In this document: positions 16,161-23,101 of the stretch, piece by piece
How positions within the stretch are numbered: position 1 is the first letter of the stretch
Layout: every line of letters begins with the position of its first letter
DNA from: Dokdonella fugitiva
Lineage (GTDB): Bacteria; Pseudomonadota; Gammaproteobacteria; Xanthomonadales; Rhodanobacteraceae
Reading direction: 5' to 3'
Assembly (NCBI RefSeq): GCF_004342425.1
Contig: NZ_SLWQ01000005.1
Span: 1-64,000, forward strand
DNA: 64,000 nucleotides
The notes under the pieces: model-generated
The model's database searches: none
What the model was told of the DNA's origin: nothing
The model's input: only the letters and a program-made list of their open reading frames with translations
Program-made: the position numbers and the translations under genes

Positions 16161-16856
16161 ATGAAGCGATGGATTGACATCCGACTCGCATACCCCGCCA
16201 GCTTGCTGGCATCGTTCGCCGCGATCTGGCTCGCCCTCGCTTGGCGCCCCTGGTATCGACAGGACTGGCTGCTCGAAAACGCACTGGTCCTCCTCGTGCT
16301 GCCATTGCTAATCGCCGGCGCACGGCGTTCACGATTGTCGAACGCCGCCTATACCTGCCTCTTCGTGTTCCTCTGCGCCCACGAGATCGGGGCTCACTAC
16401 ACGTACTCGATGGTTCCGTACGACGAGACGTTCCGCTCACTGAGCGGGCATTCGTTGAATGAATACCTGGGCTTTCGTCGCAATCATTTCGATCGCCTGG
16501 TCCACTTCATGTTTGGTCTGCTTCTCCTGCCGGCCACATCGGAGATGTTGAATGCGCGCGTGCGCATGCGCGGCGCATGGGCGTTCATTCTGCCCATCCT
16601 GGTCGTCGAAGCTTCGTCTGCGATCTTCGAGCTGGTCGAATGGGCCGCAGCGCTCACCTTCGGCGGCGACCTAGGTCAGGCGTACCTTGGCACCCAGGGA
16701 GACGTTTGGGATGCCCAATGGGACATGGCTCTGGCGCTGCTCGGGGCTGTCGTCGCACAGTCGGTGCGCTGCCTGGGCATGCAGCACAGGTCACGAGGCA
16801 GCCCTGGCGCACTGTTGGCATTGCGTCACGCGCTGCGGTTCCATGGCCCCCTGTGA
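16161..16856 (+). CDS. DUF2238 (YjdF-like) integral membrane protein
   Basis: 231 residues with about six hydrophobic helices. The conserved middle (VFLCAHEIGAHYTYSMVPYD, and NHFDRLVHFMFGLLL) is the signature of the DUF2238/YjdF family. Near the C-terminus FELVEWAAA and QGDVWDAQWDM are also typical. The His, Glu and Asp residues inside the helices suggest a metal- or substrate-binding site, but no function is established for the family. A GTG two codons earlier (16155) is an alternative start. Convergent with phaB. Confidence 0.85.
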   Translation: MKRWIDIRLAYPASLLASFAAIWLALAWRPWYRQDWLLENALVLLVLPLLIAGARRSRLSNAAYTCLFVFLCAHEIGAHYTYSMVPYDETFRSLSGHSLNEYLGFRRNHFDRLVHFMFGLLLLPATSEMLNARVRMRGAWAFILPILVVEASSAIFELVEWAAALTFGGDLGQAYLGTQGDVWDAQWDMALALLGAVVAQSVRCLGMQHRSRGSPGALLALRHALRFHGPL

Positions 16857-16865
16857 CACGACCCG

Positions 16866-17597
16866 TCAGGCCATGTACTGGCCGCCGTTCGCCGAGAAGG
16901 TCGCGCCTGTGATGAAACCTGCTGAGTCTTGAGCGAGGAAGGCGACGATGCGTGCGACATCCTCCGGCTCGCCGAGCCGGCCGACGGGGATCGTCGCGAG
17001 GATCGATGCCATGACGTCGTCGCGGACGGCGGCGACCATGTCGGTGTGGCAGTAGCCCGGCGCTACGCAGTTCACGGTGATACCGAAACGGGCGCTCTCC
17101 AAAGCCAATGCCTTGGTGAAGCCGATGACGCCTGCTTTGGAAGCGGCGTAGTTCGTCTGCCCGTACTGCCCCCTCTGGCCGTTCACCGAACCGATATTCA
17201 CGATCCGCCCGAACTTGCGGGCCCGCATGCCTTCGATCACCGGGCGGCACATGTTGAACAGGGAACCGAGGTTGGTGGCCAGCACGTCCGTCCATTGCTC
17301 GCTCGTCATCCGATGCAGCGGCGTGTCGCGCGTGATGCCGGCGTTGTTCACGAGGATGTCGACCGGACCGAGTTCGCTCTCGACGGCGGCGACGCCACGC
17401 TTGCAGGCGTCGAAGTCCGCTACGTTCCATTTGAAGATCCGGATGCCACTTTGCTCATGGAGCATGCGCGCGCTCTCGTCGCCGGCGTGATAGACGGCTG
17501 CGACGTGGTAGCCCTCCTTCTGCAGCATTAGGCAGATCGCGCGACCAATGCCACGTGTTCCTCCAGTCACCAAGGCCGTACGACCTGCATCCGCCAT
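16866..17597 (-). CDS. phaB: Acetoacetyl-CoA reductase (PhaB-type SDR)
   Basis: 243 residues of the short-chain dehydrogenase family. The cofactor motif is TGGTRGIG (11-18), the structural motif NNAG (84-87), and the catalytic triad is Ser137, Tyr150 and Lys154 (IGSVNG; TNYAASK). The segment GQRGQYGQTNYAASKAG is characteristic of acetoacetyl-CoA reductases rather than FabG. It would make (R)-3-hydroxybutyryl-CoA with NADPH for PHA synthesis, fitting phaC 2.3 kb away. No thiolase (phaA) is in the window. The start at 17597 matches family alignment. An FNR/ANR-type box lies 62 bases upstream. Confidence 0.9.
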   Translation of the reverse strand: MADAGRTALVTGGTRGIGRAICLMLQKEGYHVAAVYHAGDESARMLHEQSGIRIFKWNVADFDACKRGVAAVESELGPVDILVNNAGITRDTPLHRMTSEQWTDVLATNLGSLFNMCRPVIEGMRARKFGRIVNIGSVNGQRGQYGQTNYAASKAGVIGFTKALALESARFGITVNCVAPGYCHTDMVAAVRDDVMASILATIPVGRLGEPEDVARIVAFLAQDSAGFITGATFSANGGQYMA

Positions 17598-17658
17598 TGG
17601 AATTTCCCCGCGCTTCGTTCCGCCCGACGCTAGCTTCCTTGGATCCAGCAAGGCCGGA

Positions 17659-17672
17659 TTGATGCATGTCAA
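17659..17672. promoter_or_regulatory. FNR/ANR-type box for phaB
   Basis: TTGATGCATGTCAA, centred at 17665.5, predicts a minus-strand start near 17624 and a 27-base leader for phaB. Confidence 0.68.
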
Positions 17673-17689
17673 CTTCACGGTGCTCGCTG

Positions 17690-17703
17690 ATGACCCAGGT
17701 CAA
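17690..17703. promoter_or_regulatory. Degenerate FNR/ANR-type box for the FtsH-type gene
   Basis: ATGACCCAGGTCAA, centred at 17696.5. The TGAC/GTCA half sites are intact but the first base differs. It sits 71 bases before the plus-strand protease gene, mirroring the phaB box across the divergent promoter. Confidence 0.5.
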
Positions 17704-17773
17704 TTCCATGCGATGTCGAATACGAGAAGCTTGAGCCGTCGCCTCGACCGCTCGGGAATTGCATCGCGCACTC

Positions 17774-19615
17774 ATGAAACGGCAACTCCGCTTTTCGCTC
17801 TGGTACGGCATCTTCGCCCTGATCGTGCTCGTCGTCGTCGAGCGCTATGCGGTATCGCTCGTAGAAGTCGAGACGATCCCTTACAGCCGGTTCGAGACGG
17901 ATCTGAAGGCGGGCGAGATCGAGGATGTCATCGTCACCGAAGAGTCGATCCGTGGCACCTACAAGGCGCACGAACCGGCCGCGCGGCCGCGTCGCTTCGA
18001 AGCCGCTCGCGTCGAACGCGACATCGCAGCGGAACTTACGGCAGCCGGCGTGAGCTATCGCGGAGCATCTTCCTCCGGTTGGTTCGAGGGGATCCTTGGC
18101 TGGTTGGTTCCACCGCTGATCTTCCTTGCGTTATGGATGCTGTTTACGCGGCATTGGGGCGCCGGACGCGGCTCTGGCCTGATGACGATCGGCAAAAGCA
18201 ATGCCAAGGTCTATCTCGAGAAGTCGATTCGGACCACGTTCGCCGACGTCGCCGGCGTCGACGATGCGAAGGCTGAACTGGAAGAAGTCATCGCCTTCCT
18301 GCGCGACCCGGAAGGCCATGGGCGCCTGGGCGCGCACGTCCCTAAAGGTGTGCTGCTCGTCGGACCGCCGGGCACGGGCAAGACCTTGCTGGCGCGCGCG
18401 GTGGCCGGCGAAGCGGGTGTCCCGTTTCTTTCGATCAACGGGTCTGAGTTCGTCGAGCTGTTCGTAGGCGTCGGTGCCGCTCGAGTACGCGACCTGTTTG
18501 AACGGGCGAGGGAGCAGGCGCCATGCATAATTTTCATCGACGAACTCGACGCGCTCGGGCGCGCCCGCGGAAGCTCCCCCGTCAGCGGCGGGCAGGACGA
18601 AAAAGAGCAGACACTGAATCAGCTCCTCTCCGAACTGGATGGGTTCGACTCGCGCAGCGGCGTCGTGCTGCTGGCAGCAACGAATCGGCCGGAAATCCTC
18701 GATCCGGCACTGTTGCGAGCTGGGCGCTTCGATCGCCAGATCCTCGTCGATCGGCCCGACAAAGTCGGCCGCCTCGCGATCCTGCGTGTGCACGCGCGCA
18801 AGGTCGTCCTGCACGGCAGCGTCTCGCTCGACGACGTGGCATCACTCACCGCCGGCTTCACGGGAGCCGATCTCGCCAATCTGGTGAACGAAGCTGCCCT
18901 CCTTGCGACACGGAGGAATGCGGCCGCCGTGGAGCAGATGGATCTCAACGAAGCGATCGAGCGCATTATCGCAGGGCTGGAGAAGAAGACGCGCATCCTT
19001 TCGCCCAGCGAACGACGCACCATTGCATATCACGAGATCGGTCATGCACTCGTCGCGCTCGCCCTGCCTGGGGCCAACCGCGTGCAGAAGGTTTCGATCA
19101 TCCCGCGAGGAATCGCGGCGCTCGGCTATACCATTCAGCGGCCACTCGAAGACCGCTTCCTCATGTCGCGCGGGGAACTCGGTGACAAGCTCGCCATTCT
19201 GTTCGGCGGTCGAGCCGCGGAATCCATCGTTTTTGGCGACACTTCGACAGGCGCGGCTGACGACCTCGCCAAGGCGACCGGCATCGCGCGAAACATGGTC
19301 CTCCGTTACGGCATGGTGCCGAAGATCGGCCATGTGAGCTACGATCCTGGGGCAAGCTCGATGCTGGACCCGGCCTCCGATCCATGGAGGCCTCGATTGT
19401 ACGGCGAGGCCACTGCGGCGACCGTCGATGACGCCGTGCGTTCGCTTCTCGACGCCGCGTTCGAGCGCGCCCGATCCATCCTTTCCTCCGAGCGAGCCGC
19501 TCTCGACCACGCCGCCACGATTCTTCTGGAACGCGAAACGCTGTCAGGAGACGAACTGATAAGCATGCTCGCTCCGTCGGCGCTTTCCCCCGCCACGCCG
19601 TCGACGAAAGTCTGA
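17774..19615 (+). CDS. ftsH: FtsH-type membrane AAA+ zinc protease
   Basis: 613 residues from the ATG at 17774 (the TTG at 17759 is less likely). Two TM helices (about 8-24 and 107-125) flank a short periplasmic domain. The AAA+ module has Walker A GPPGTGKT (197-204), Walker B IIFIDELD (252-259) and the SRH arginines (RAGRFDR). The protease active site is HEIGH (420-424). The enzyme degrades membrane and regulatory proteins. It is probably an accessory paralogue: its setting beside phaB, USPs and Hsp20 differs from the usual housekeeping ftsH context and it has its own FNR/ANR-type box. In the region between this gene and phaC (19616-19857) there is no protein gene. Confidence 0.92.
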   Translation: MKRQLRFSLWYGIFALIVLVVVERYAVSLVEVETIPYSRFETDLKAGEIEDVIVTEESIRGTYKAHEPAARPRRFEAARVERDIAAELTAAGVSYRGASSSGWFEGILGWLVPPLIFLALWMLFTRHWGAGRGSGLMTIGKSNAKVYLEKSIRTTFADVAGVDDAKAELEEVIAFLRDPEGHGRLGAHVPKGVLLVGPPGTGKTLLARAVAGEAGVPFLSINGSEFVELFVGVGAARVRDLFERAREQAPCIIFIDELDALGRARGSSPVSGGQDEKEQTLNQLLSELDGFDSRSGVVLLAATNRPEILDPALLRAGRFDRQILVDRPDKVGRLAILRVHARKVVLHGSVSLDDVASLTAGFTGADLANLVNEAALLATRRNAAAVEQMDLNEAIERIIAGLEKKTRILSPSERRTIAYHEIGHALVALALPGANRVQKVSIIPRGIAALGYTIQRPLEDRFLMSRGELGDKLAILFGGRAAESIVFGDTSTGAADDLAKATGIARNMVLRYGMVPKIGHVSYDPGASSMLDPASDPWRPRLYGEATAATVDDAVRSLLDAAFERARSILSSERAALDHAATILLERETLSGDELISMLAPSALSPATPSTKV

Positions 19616-19697
19616 GATCTGAGATCGGTGCCACACGGCGCCCCGGCGCCGGCAGCTCGTTGTCGCGCTGGTCGACGCTCTCCCGCGATTGCTTCAT

Positions 19698-19711
19698 TTG
19701 ATCTGCATCAA
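19698..19711. promoter_or_regulatory. Orphan FNR/ANR-type box between convergent genes
   Basis: TTGATCTGCATCAA is a perfect palindrome identical to the box in front of hsp20. It lies downstream of both flanking genes (ftsH-type gene ends at 19615, phaC ends at 19858), so it serves neither. A plus-strand start is predicted near 19746. Confidence 0.65.
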
Positions 19712-19745
19712 CATCCTGCGGAGGCAGGAGCTCATGCTGGCCTCA

Positions 19746-19844
19746 GGCCGCGCGTGAGCGCCGCCAGACGGATTCTCCAACTGGGAGAACCACGGGGCAG
19801 TGCTTTCGGAGGCCGGGGAGACCCGGCCTCCTCTTTGCACTGCC
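19746..19844 (+). ncRNA. Candidate FNR/ANR-controlled small RNA
   Basis: Predicted from position only: a transcript starting about 41 bases after the orphan box, with CATGCT near the -10, would be roughly 100 nucleotides long and end in the strong hairpin at 19796-19844. A short purine-rich stretch (GGAGGCAGGAG) with an ATG at 19733 and a seven-codon frame also lies here. A leader peptide or the remnant of a deleted gene are therefore alternatives. Confidence 0.35.
19796..19844. terminator. Long stem-loop, probable bidirectional terminator
   Basis: Inner stem GGAGGCCGGG / CCCGGCCTCC (10 perfect pairs, loop GAGA). Outer stem GGCAGTGC / GCACTGCC (8 pairs) is separated from it by a small TTTC/TCTTT internal loop. 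It lies 14 bases beyond the phaC stop codon on the minus strand and could end transcripts from either side. Confidence 0.6.
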
Positions 19845-19857
19845 GGACGATAGAGCC

Positions 19858-21645
19858 CTACCTCGTCAGAACGTATTCCCCTGGTGCATCACAGAGGGCG
19901 GTCGAAGTATTGTCCGAAAATGATCGCGGCTCACCGGAATGAGCATCCAGCCATTCGATCCAACGCGGCCACCAGGATCCCGATACGACCGGACTCGACC
20001 GGCGCCATGTCTCCGCATCGAGGTAGCGGCCTCCGGGAAGTCGACACCCTGCACGATAGTGCTGACCAGGCTGGTCATCGGGCGGGGCCACGATGCCGAC
20101 ATTGTGTCCACCGCTCGCCAGCACGAAGGTGAGGTCGGAGTCGGTCTGGATATGCAGCTTATACACGGACGGCCACGGAGCGACGTGATCGCGCTCGGTG
20201 CCGACGACGAACAGCGGTAGGCGCACGTCGCCGAGGGAAATCGGCTTTCCGTCCACCTCGTAGCGCCCTTCAGCGAGGTCATTGTCAAGAAACAGCTTGC
20301 GAAGGTAGTCGGCGTGCATGCGATACGGCATGCGCGTCGCATCCGCGTTCCATGTCATGAGGTCGTCGGGTGTCTCCCGCTCCCCGAGTAGATACTCCCG
20401 AACGAGTCGCGACCAAACGAGGTCGTTCGAACGCAGCAGCTGGAACGCGCCGGCCATCTTCCCCGCATCGAGGAAACCCTGCTCCCACATGAGATCCTCG
20501 AGGAATGCGACCTGGCTCTCGTCGATGAACAGGGTGAGTTCCCCGGCATCGGTGAAATCCGTCTGCGCGGCAAGAAAAGTGGCCGATGCGAGACGATCGT
20601 CGCCGTCCCGCGCCATTGCCGCAGCGGCGATCGCAAGTAGCGTACCCCCGAGACAATAGCCTGCCGCGTGCACGCGCGCCGCAGGAATGAGTTCTCCGAT
20701 GACGTCGAGCGCCGCGCGTATTCCGAGAACGCGATAGTCGTCGAGCGATAGATCGCGATCTTCGGGACCTGGATTCTTCCACGAGATCATGAAGACGGTG
20801 TAACCCCTGCCGACGAGGTAGCGGACAAGAGAATTCCGGGGAGAAAGATCGAGAATGTAGTACTTCATGATCCACGCGGGCACCACGAGCACGGGCTCCG
20901 GCCTCGCGACGCCGGTCACCGGCGAATACCGGATCAGTTCCATGAGCCGGTTGCGATAGATGACCTTACCCCGTGTCGCGGCGATATCTCGGCCGACCTC
21001 GAGAGCACTTGCGGAAGGCACGTGACCCACCGCGTCAAGCGCGTCGTCGATGAGATGATCCATGCCGCGCACCAAGTTGAATCCAGCCTCGCCAAGGGTG
21101 CGATCGACCACTTCAGGATTCGTTGGAGCGAAGTTCGCCGGGCAGAACATGTCGAGCCATTGTCGCGTTGCGAACGACACGACTTGCTCGTGATGGCGCG
21201 TGACGCCGCGGTTGCCAGTCATCGCGTTGTGCCACCATTGTTGCTGCAAAAGAAATGACTGGTGAATAAGGTTGTAGGGCCAACGCTGCCAGGCGGCCGC
21301 GCGGAAGCGGTGGTCCTGAGGCAATGGCTCGATGCACGCGGCTGCGCGGCGCGTGCCATACGCGCTGCGGACCAGGTAGTCGTAAAAGCGCAACAGCTTG
21401 CTGGCGAACTTTTCGACCAGACGCAACTGTTGACCGGGTGAAGCAGCGAGATGGCTAACCCAATCCGCGTACGCAGCGGCGATGGCGGCCGGATCGAGTC
21501 CGGCCGTCAGCCGCGCGATACCCGCATGGATTGATCGGTCGAACGTATCGGCCAGCGCAGTCGCGCCGTAGGAATCGCGCTCGAGGGCGATAGTACCGGG
21601 CGAAACCATGTGCGGTTTTCTGGTGCCGTCTGTGCTCGTCTGCAT
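19858..21645 (-). CDS. phaC: Polyhydroxyalkanoate synthase (class I-like)
   Basis: 595 residues from the ATG at 21645, which has GGAGGAG just upstream; the longer open frame has no support. It has the PhaC N-terminal domain and an alpha/beta-hydrolase core. The lipase-box variant is GYCLGG with nucleophile Cys331; the later Asp (GTERDHVAPW) and His (ASGGHNVGIV) complete the triad. The segment VPAWIMKYYILDLSPRNSLV is typical of PHA synthases. It polymerises (R)-3-hydroxyacyl-CoA at the granule surface. The partners phaB and a phasin-like gene are nearby. An FNR/ANR-type box (21691-21704) is shared with the divergent GNAT gene. Confidence 0.93.
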   Translation of the reverse strand: MQTSTDGTRKPHMVSPGTIALERDSYGATALADTFDRSIHAGIARLTAGLDPAAIAAAYADWVSHLAASPGQQLRLVEKFASKLLRFYDYLVRSAYGTRRAAACIEPLPQDHRFRAAAWQRWPYNLIHQSFLLQQQWWHNAMTGNRGVTRHHEQVVSFATRQWLDMFCPANFAPTNPEVVDRTLGEAGFNLVRGMDHLIDDALDAVGHVPSASALEVGRDIAATRGKVIYRNRLMELIRYSPVTGVARPEPVLVVPAWIMKYYILDLSPRNSLVRYLVGRGYTVFMISWKNPGPEDRDLSLDDYRVLGIRAALDVIGELIPAARVHAAGYCLGGTLLAIAAAAMARDGDDRLASATFLAAQTDFTDAGELTLFIDESQVAFLEDLMWEQGFLDAGKMAGAFQLLRSNDLVWSRLVREYLLGERETPDDLMTWNADATRMPYRMHADYLRKLFLDNDLAEGRYEVDGKPISLGDVRLPLFVVGTERDHVAPWPSVYKLHIQTDSDLTFVLASGGHNVGIVAPPDDQPGQHYRAGCRLPGGRYLDAETWRRSSPVVSGSWWPRWIEWLDAHSGEPRSFSDNTSTALCDAPGEYVLTR

Positions 21646-21690
21646 GACTCCTCCGCGGTGAGAGGATCCCGGAACGGAAACGCGACCTTC

Positions 21691-21704
21691 TTGACCGAGA
21701 TCAA
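21691..21704. promoter_or_regulatory. FNR/ANR-type box shared by phaC and GNAT gene
   Basis: TTGACCGAGATCAA, centred at 21697.5 and almost midway between the two divergent start codons (52 and 54 bases). On the plus strand GATAGT (21726-21731) lies at the predicted -10. Confidence 0.65.
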
Positions 21705-21751
21705 CGACACGCCGAAGCGGCAGCGGATAGTGCCGCACAGGAGGATCGACC

Positions 21752-22288
21752 ATGAATACGAAGCCCAGTTTCACGCCTCCCAGCGTCTGGACCGAGCAAT
21801 TGCGTGACGGCCTCGTCGTGCAGATTCGCCCGCTGCGCCCCCAGGACATGGACTGTGAGCGCGCGTTCCTTACTCGCCTGCCCCAGGACGGCCTGGCGCG
21901 CCGCTTCGTCACGCTGGTGAAGCCCATCGACGACACCGTCGTGCGGAACCTGACCTGCCCTGATCCCGCGTGCGAAGTGACCATCGCCGCGTTCGCCCGC
22001 ACAGGCGAAGGCGAAACCGAAATCGGCGCGGCCACCTATGTCATCCGCCCCGACGGGCTCTATTGCGACTGCACCGTGACCGTCGATCCCGACTGGCAGA
22101 AGCTCGGGGTCGGCCGCGCGCTGATGCGGCGTCTCATCGACATCGCGCGCGCGCATGGAATTCGTCGCATGTACGCGACGACCGAGCACCATGCGGGCGC
22201 GCATGCGCTGGGCGAGCATCTCGGATTCCATGCACGCCCGGACCCCGAAGATCCGCTCGTCACGACGTACGAACTCGCGCTGCCTTGA
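21752..22288 (+). CDS. GNAT-family N-acetyltransferase
   Basis: 178 residues with an AGGAGG site before the ATG. The acetyl-CoA-binding motif is VDPDWQKLGVGRALMRRLI (Q/K-x-x-G-x-G), followed by the RRMYATTEHHAGAH and GEHLGFHARPDPED segments of the fold. The N-terminus (LRDGLVVQIRPLRPQDM) resembles the GNAT domain found in acetyl-CoA synthetase/protein acetyltransferases, so it may acetylate proteins, but the substrate is not readable. Divergent from phaC with a shared FNR/ANR-type box. Confidence 0.87.
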   Translation: MNTKPSFTPPSVWTEQLRDGLVVQIRPLRPQDMDCERAFLTRLPQDGLARRFVTLVKPIDDTVVRNLTCPDPACEVTIAAFARTGEGETEIGAATYVIRPDGLYCDCTVTVDPDWQKLGVGRALMRRLIDIARAHGIRRMYATTEHHAGAHALGEHLGFHARPDPEDPLVTTYELALP

Positions 22289-22334
22289 AGGTGCTGTCGA
22301 CCTGCGGCCTCAGCCGCTCGGCAAACCTAGCGAC

Positions 22335-22541
22335 CTACTCGACCACGAACGTCACGCGCATGCAGACACGCCACTCTTCGATCTCGCCATCCGGCGCCGT
22401 GACGACTTTCGTTTCGCTGATCCAGGCGCCGCGAACGTTGCCAATCGTTCCCGCAACTTTCGCCAAGCCGGTGCGCACTGCATCCTCGAAACCCTTCCTT
22501 GATGCGGAGTTGATCTCGATGACTTTGGCCACTTCGCTCAT
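22335..22541 (-). CDS. Dodecin family flavin-binding protein
   Basis: 68 residues, exactly the size of dodecins: MSEVAKVIEINSASRKGFEDAV, a central GNVRGAWI stretch carrying the flavin-stacking Trp, and a final strand WRVCMRVTFVVE. Dodecins form hollow 12-mers that store or buffer flavins, and occasionally CoA. Convergent with the GNAT gene, 40 bases upstream of the phasin-like gene stop. Confidence 0.9.
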   Translation of the reverse strand: MSEVAKVIEINSASRKGFEDAVRTGLAKVAGTIGNVRGAWISETKVVTAPDGEIEEWRVCMRVTFVVE

Positions 22542-22581
22542 GACAGGCTCCAGTTGACTCGTTGGGATCCCTTCGGGGTGG

Positions 22582-22881
22582 TCAGGCGACAGCCAAGGCG
22601 CTGTCCGCCAATTCCGGATCCAACTCGCCGAACAATCGACGCGCCAGGTTCATATAGTCGGAGAACATCTCGCGCGCGACATCAGCTTCGATCATCGCGA
22701 AGTCGATCGGCAATGCGCACGTCGCCATGCGCGACAGCGCACGCACGTCCTTGGCCCAGCGCTCGATGAGGAAGCGGGTCCAGTCGCCCCGTATGCCCGC
22801 GGCATTGACGAGCCATGCGGACCAGATGTCGAGAGGCGTCTGCCCTGGAATCGCCACTGACGCCTCGGAATCGTGTGTCAT
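22582..22881 (-). CDS. Phasin-like small helical protein
   Basis: 99 residues, almost all helical. The pattern IWSAWLVNAAGIRGDWTRFLIERWAKD followed by RMATCALPIDFAMIEADVAREMFSDYMNLARRL resembles phasin-type PHA granule proteins, which have the same 'CxxPxDxxxxQxDYxxxxxxDYxxxAxRL' layout. Granule coating would fit its position between phaC and an FNR/ANR-type box; dodecin follows downstream. The ATG at 22881 is used; upstream in-frame starts are TTG. Similarity is moderate, so family assignment is not certain. Confidence 0.6.
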   Translation of the reverse strand: MTHDSEASVAIPGQTPLDIWSAWLVNAAGIRGDWTRFLIERWAKDVRALSRMATCALPIDFAMIEADVAREMFSDYMNLARRLFGELDPELADSALAVA

Positions 22882-22938
22882 GTCGCTCGCACCGGAACGG
22901 ATCGGGGTCGAGACTAGTCCGTAGCCCAACAAGGAGAA

Positions 22939-22952
22939 TTGATCGACGTCAA
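22939..22952. promoter_or_regulatory. FNR/ANR-type box for the phasin-like gene
   Basis: TTGATCGACGTCAA, centred at 22945.5. TAGTCT lies at the predicted minus-strand -10 and the leader would be 23 bases. Confidence 0.68.
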
Positions 22953-22980
22953 TTCACGGTTGCCCGAAGCCCGTCCGGAT

Positions 22981-22994
22981 TTGATCCGCATCAA
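22981..22994. promoter_or_regulatory. FNR/ANR-type box for the P-type ATPase gene
   Basis: TTGATCCGCATCAA, a perfect palindrome centred at 22987.5. TAGATT (23016-23021) is at the predicted -10; the start would be near 23029, leaving a leader of about 73 bases. Confidence 0.7.
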
Positions 22995-23101
22995 GGATCC
23001 ATTCGAAGTCGGCGCTAGATTGGAATCGCCAAGGCTGCTGCAGGTGCGCACGTGGTTCTCCGCGGTCAGTATCGACCGGCACGCCGCAGGCAGACGGCAT
23101 C

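Noticed and set aside
21646..22035. N-terminal extension of the PHA synthase frame to 22035
   Set aside because: It would overlap the divergent GNAT gene and the shared promoter box; the ATG at 21645 has GGAGGAG and fits the family start.
23029..23101. Mg2+-sensing leader or riboswitch before the P-type ATPase gene
   Set aside because: The predicted leader is only about 73 bases and shows no clear alternative stems; the FNR/ANR box explains control better.
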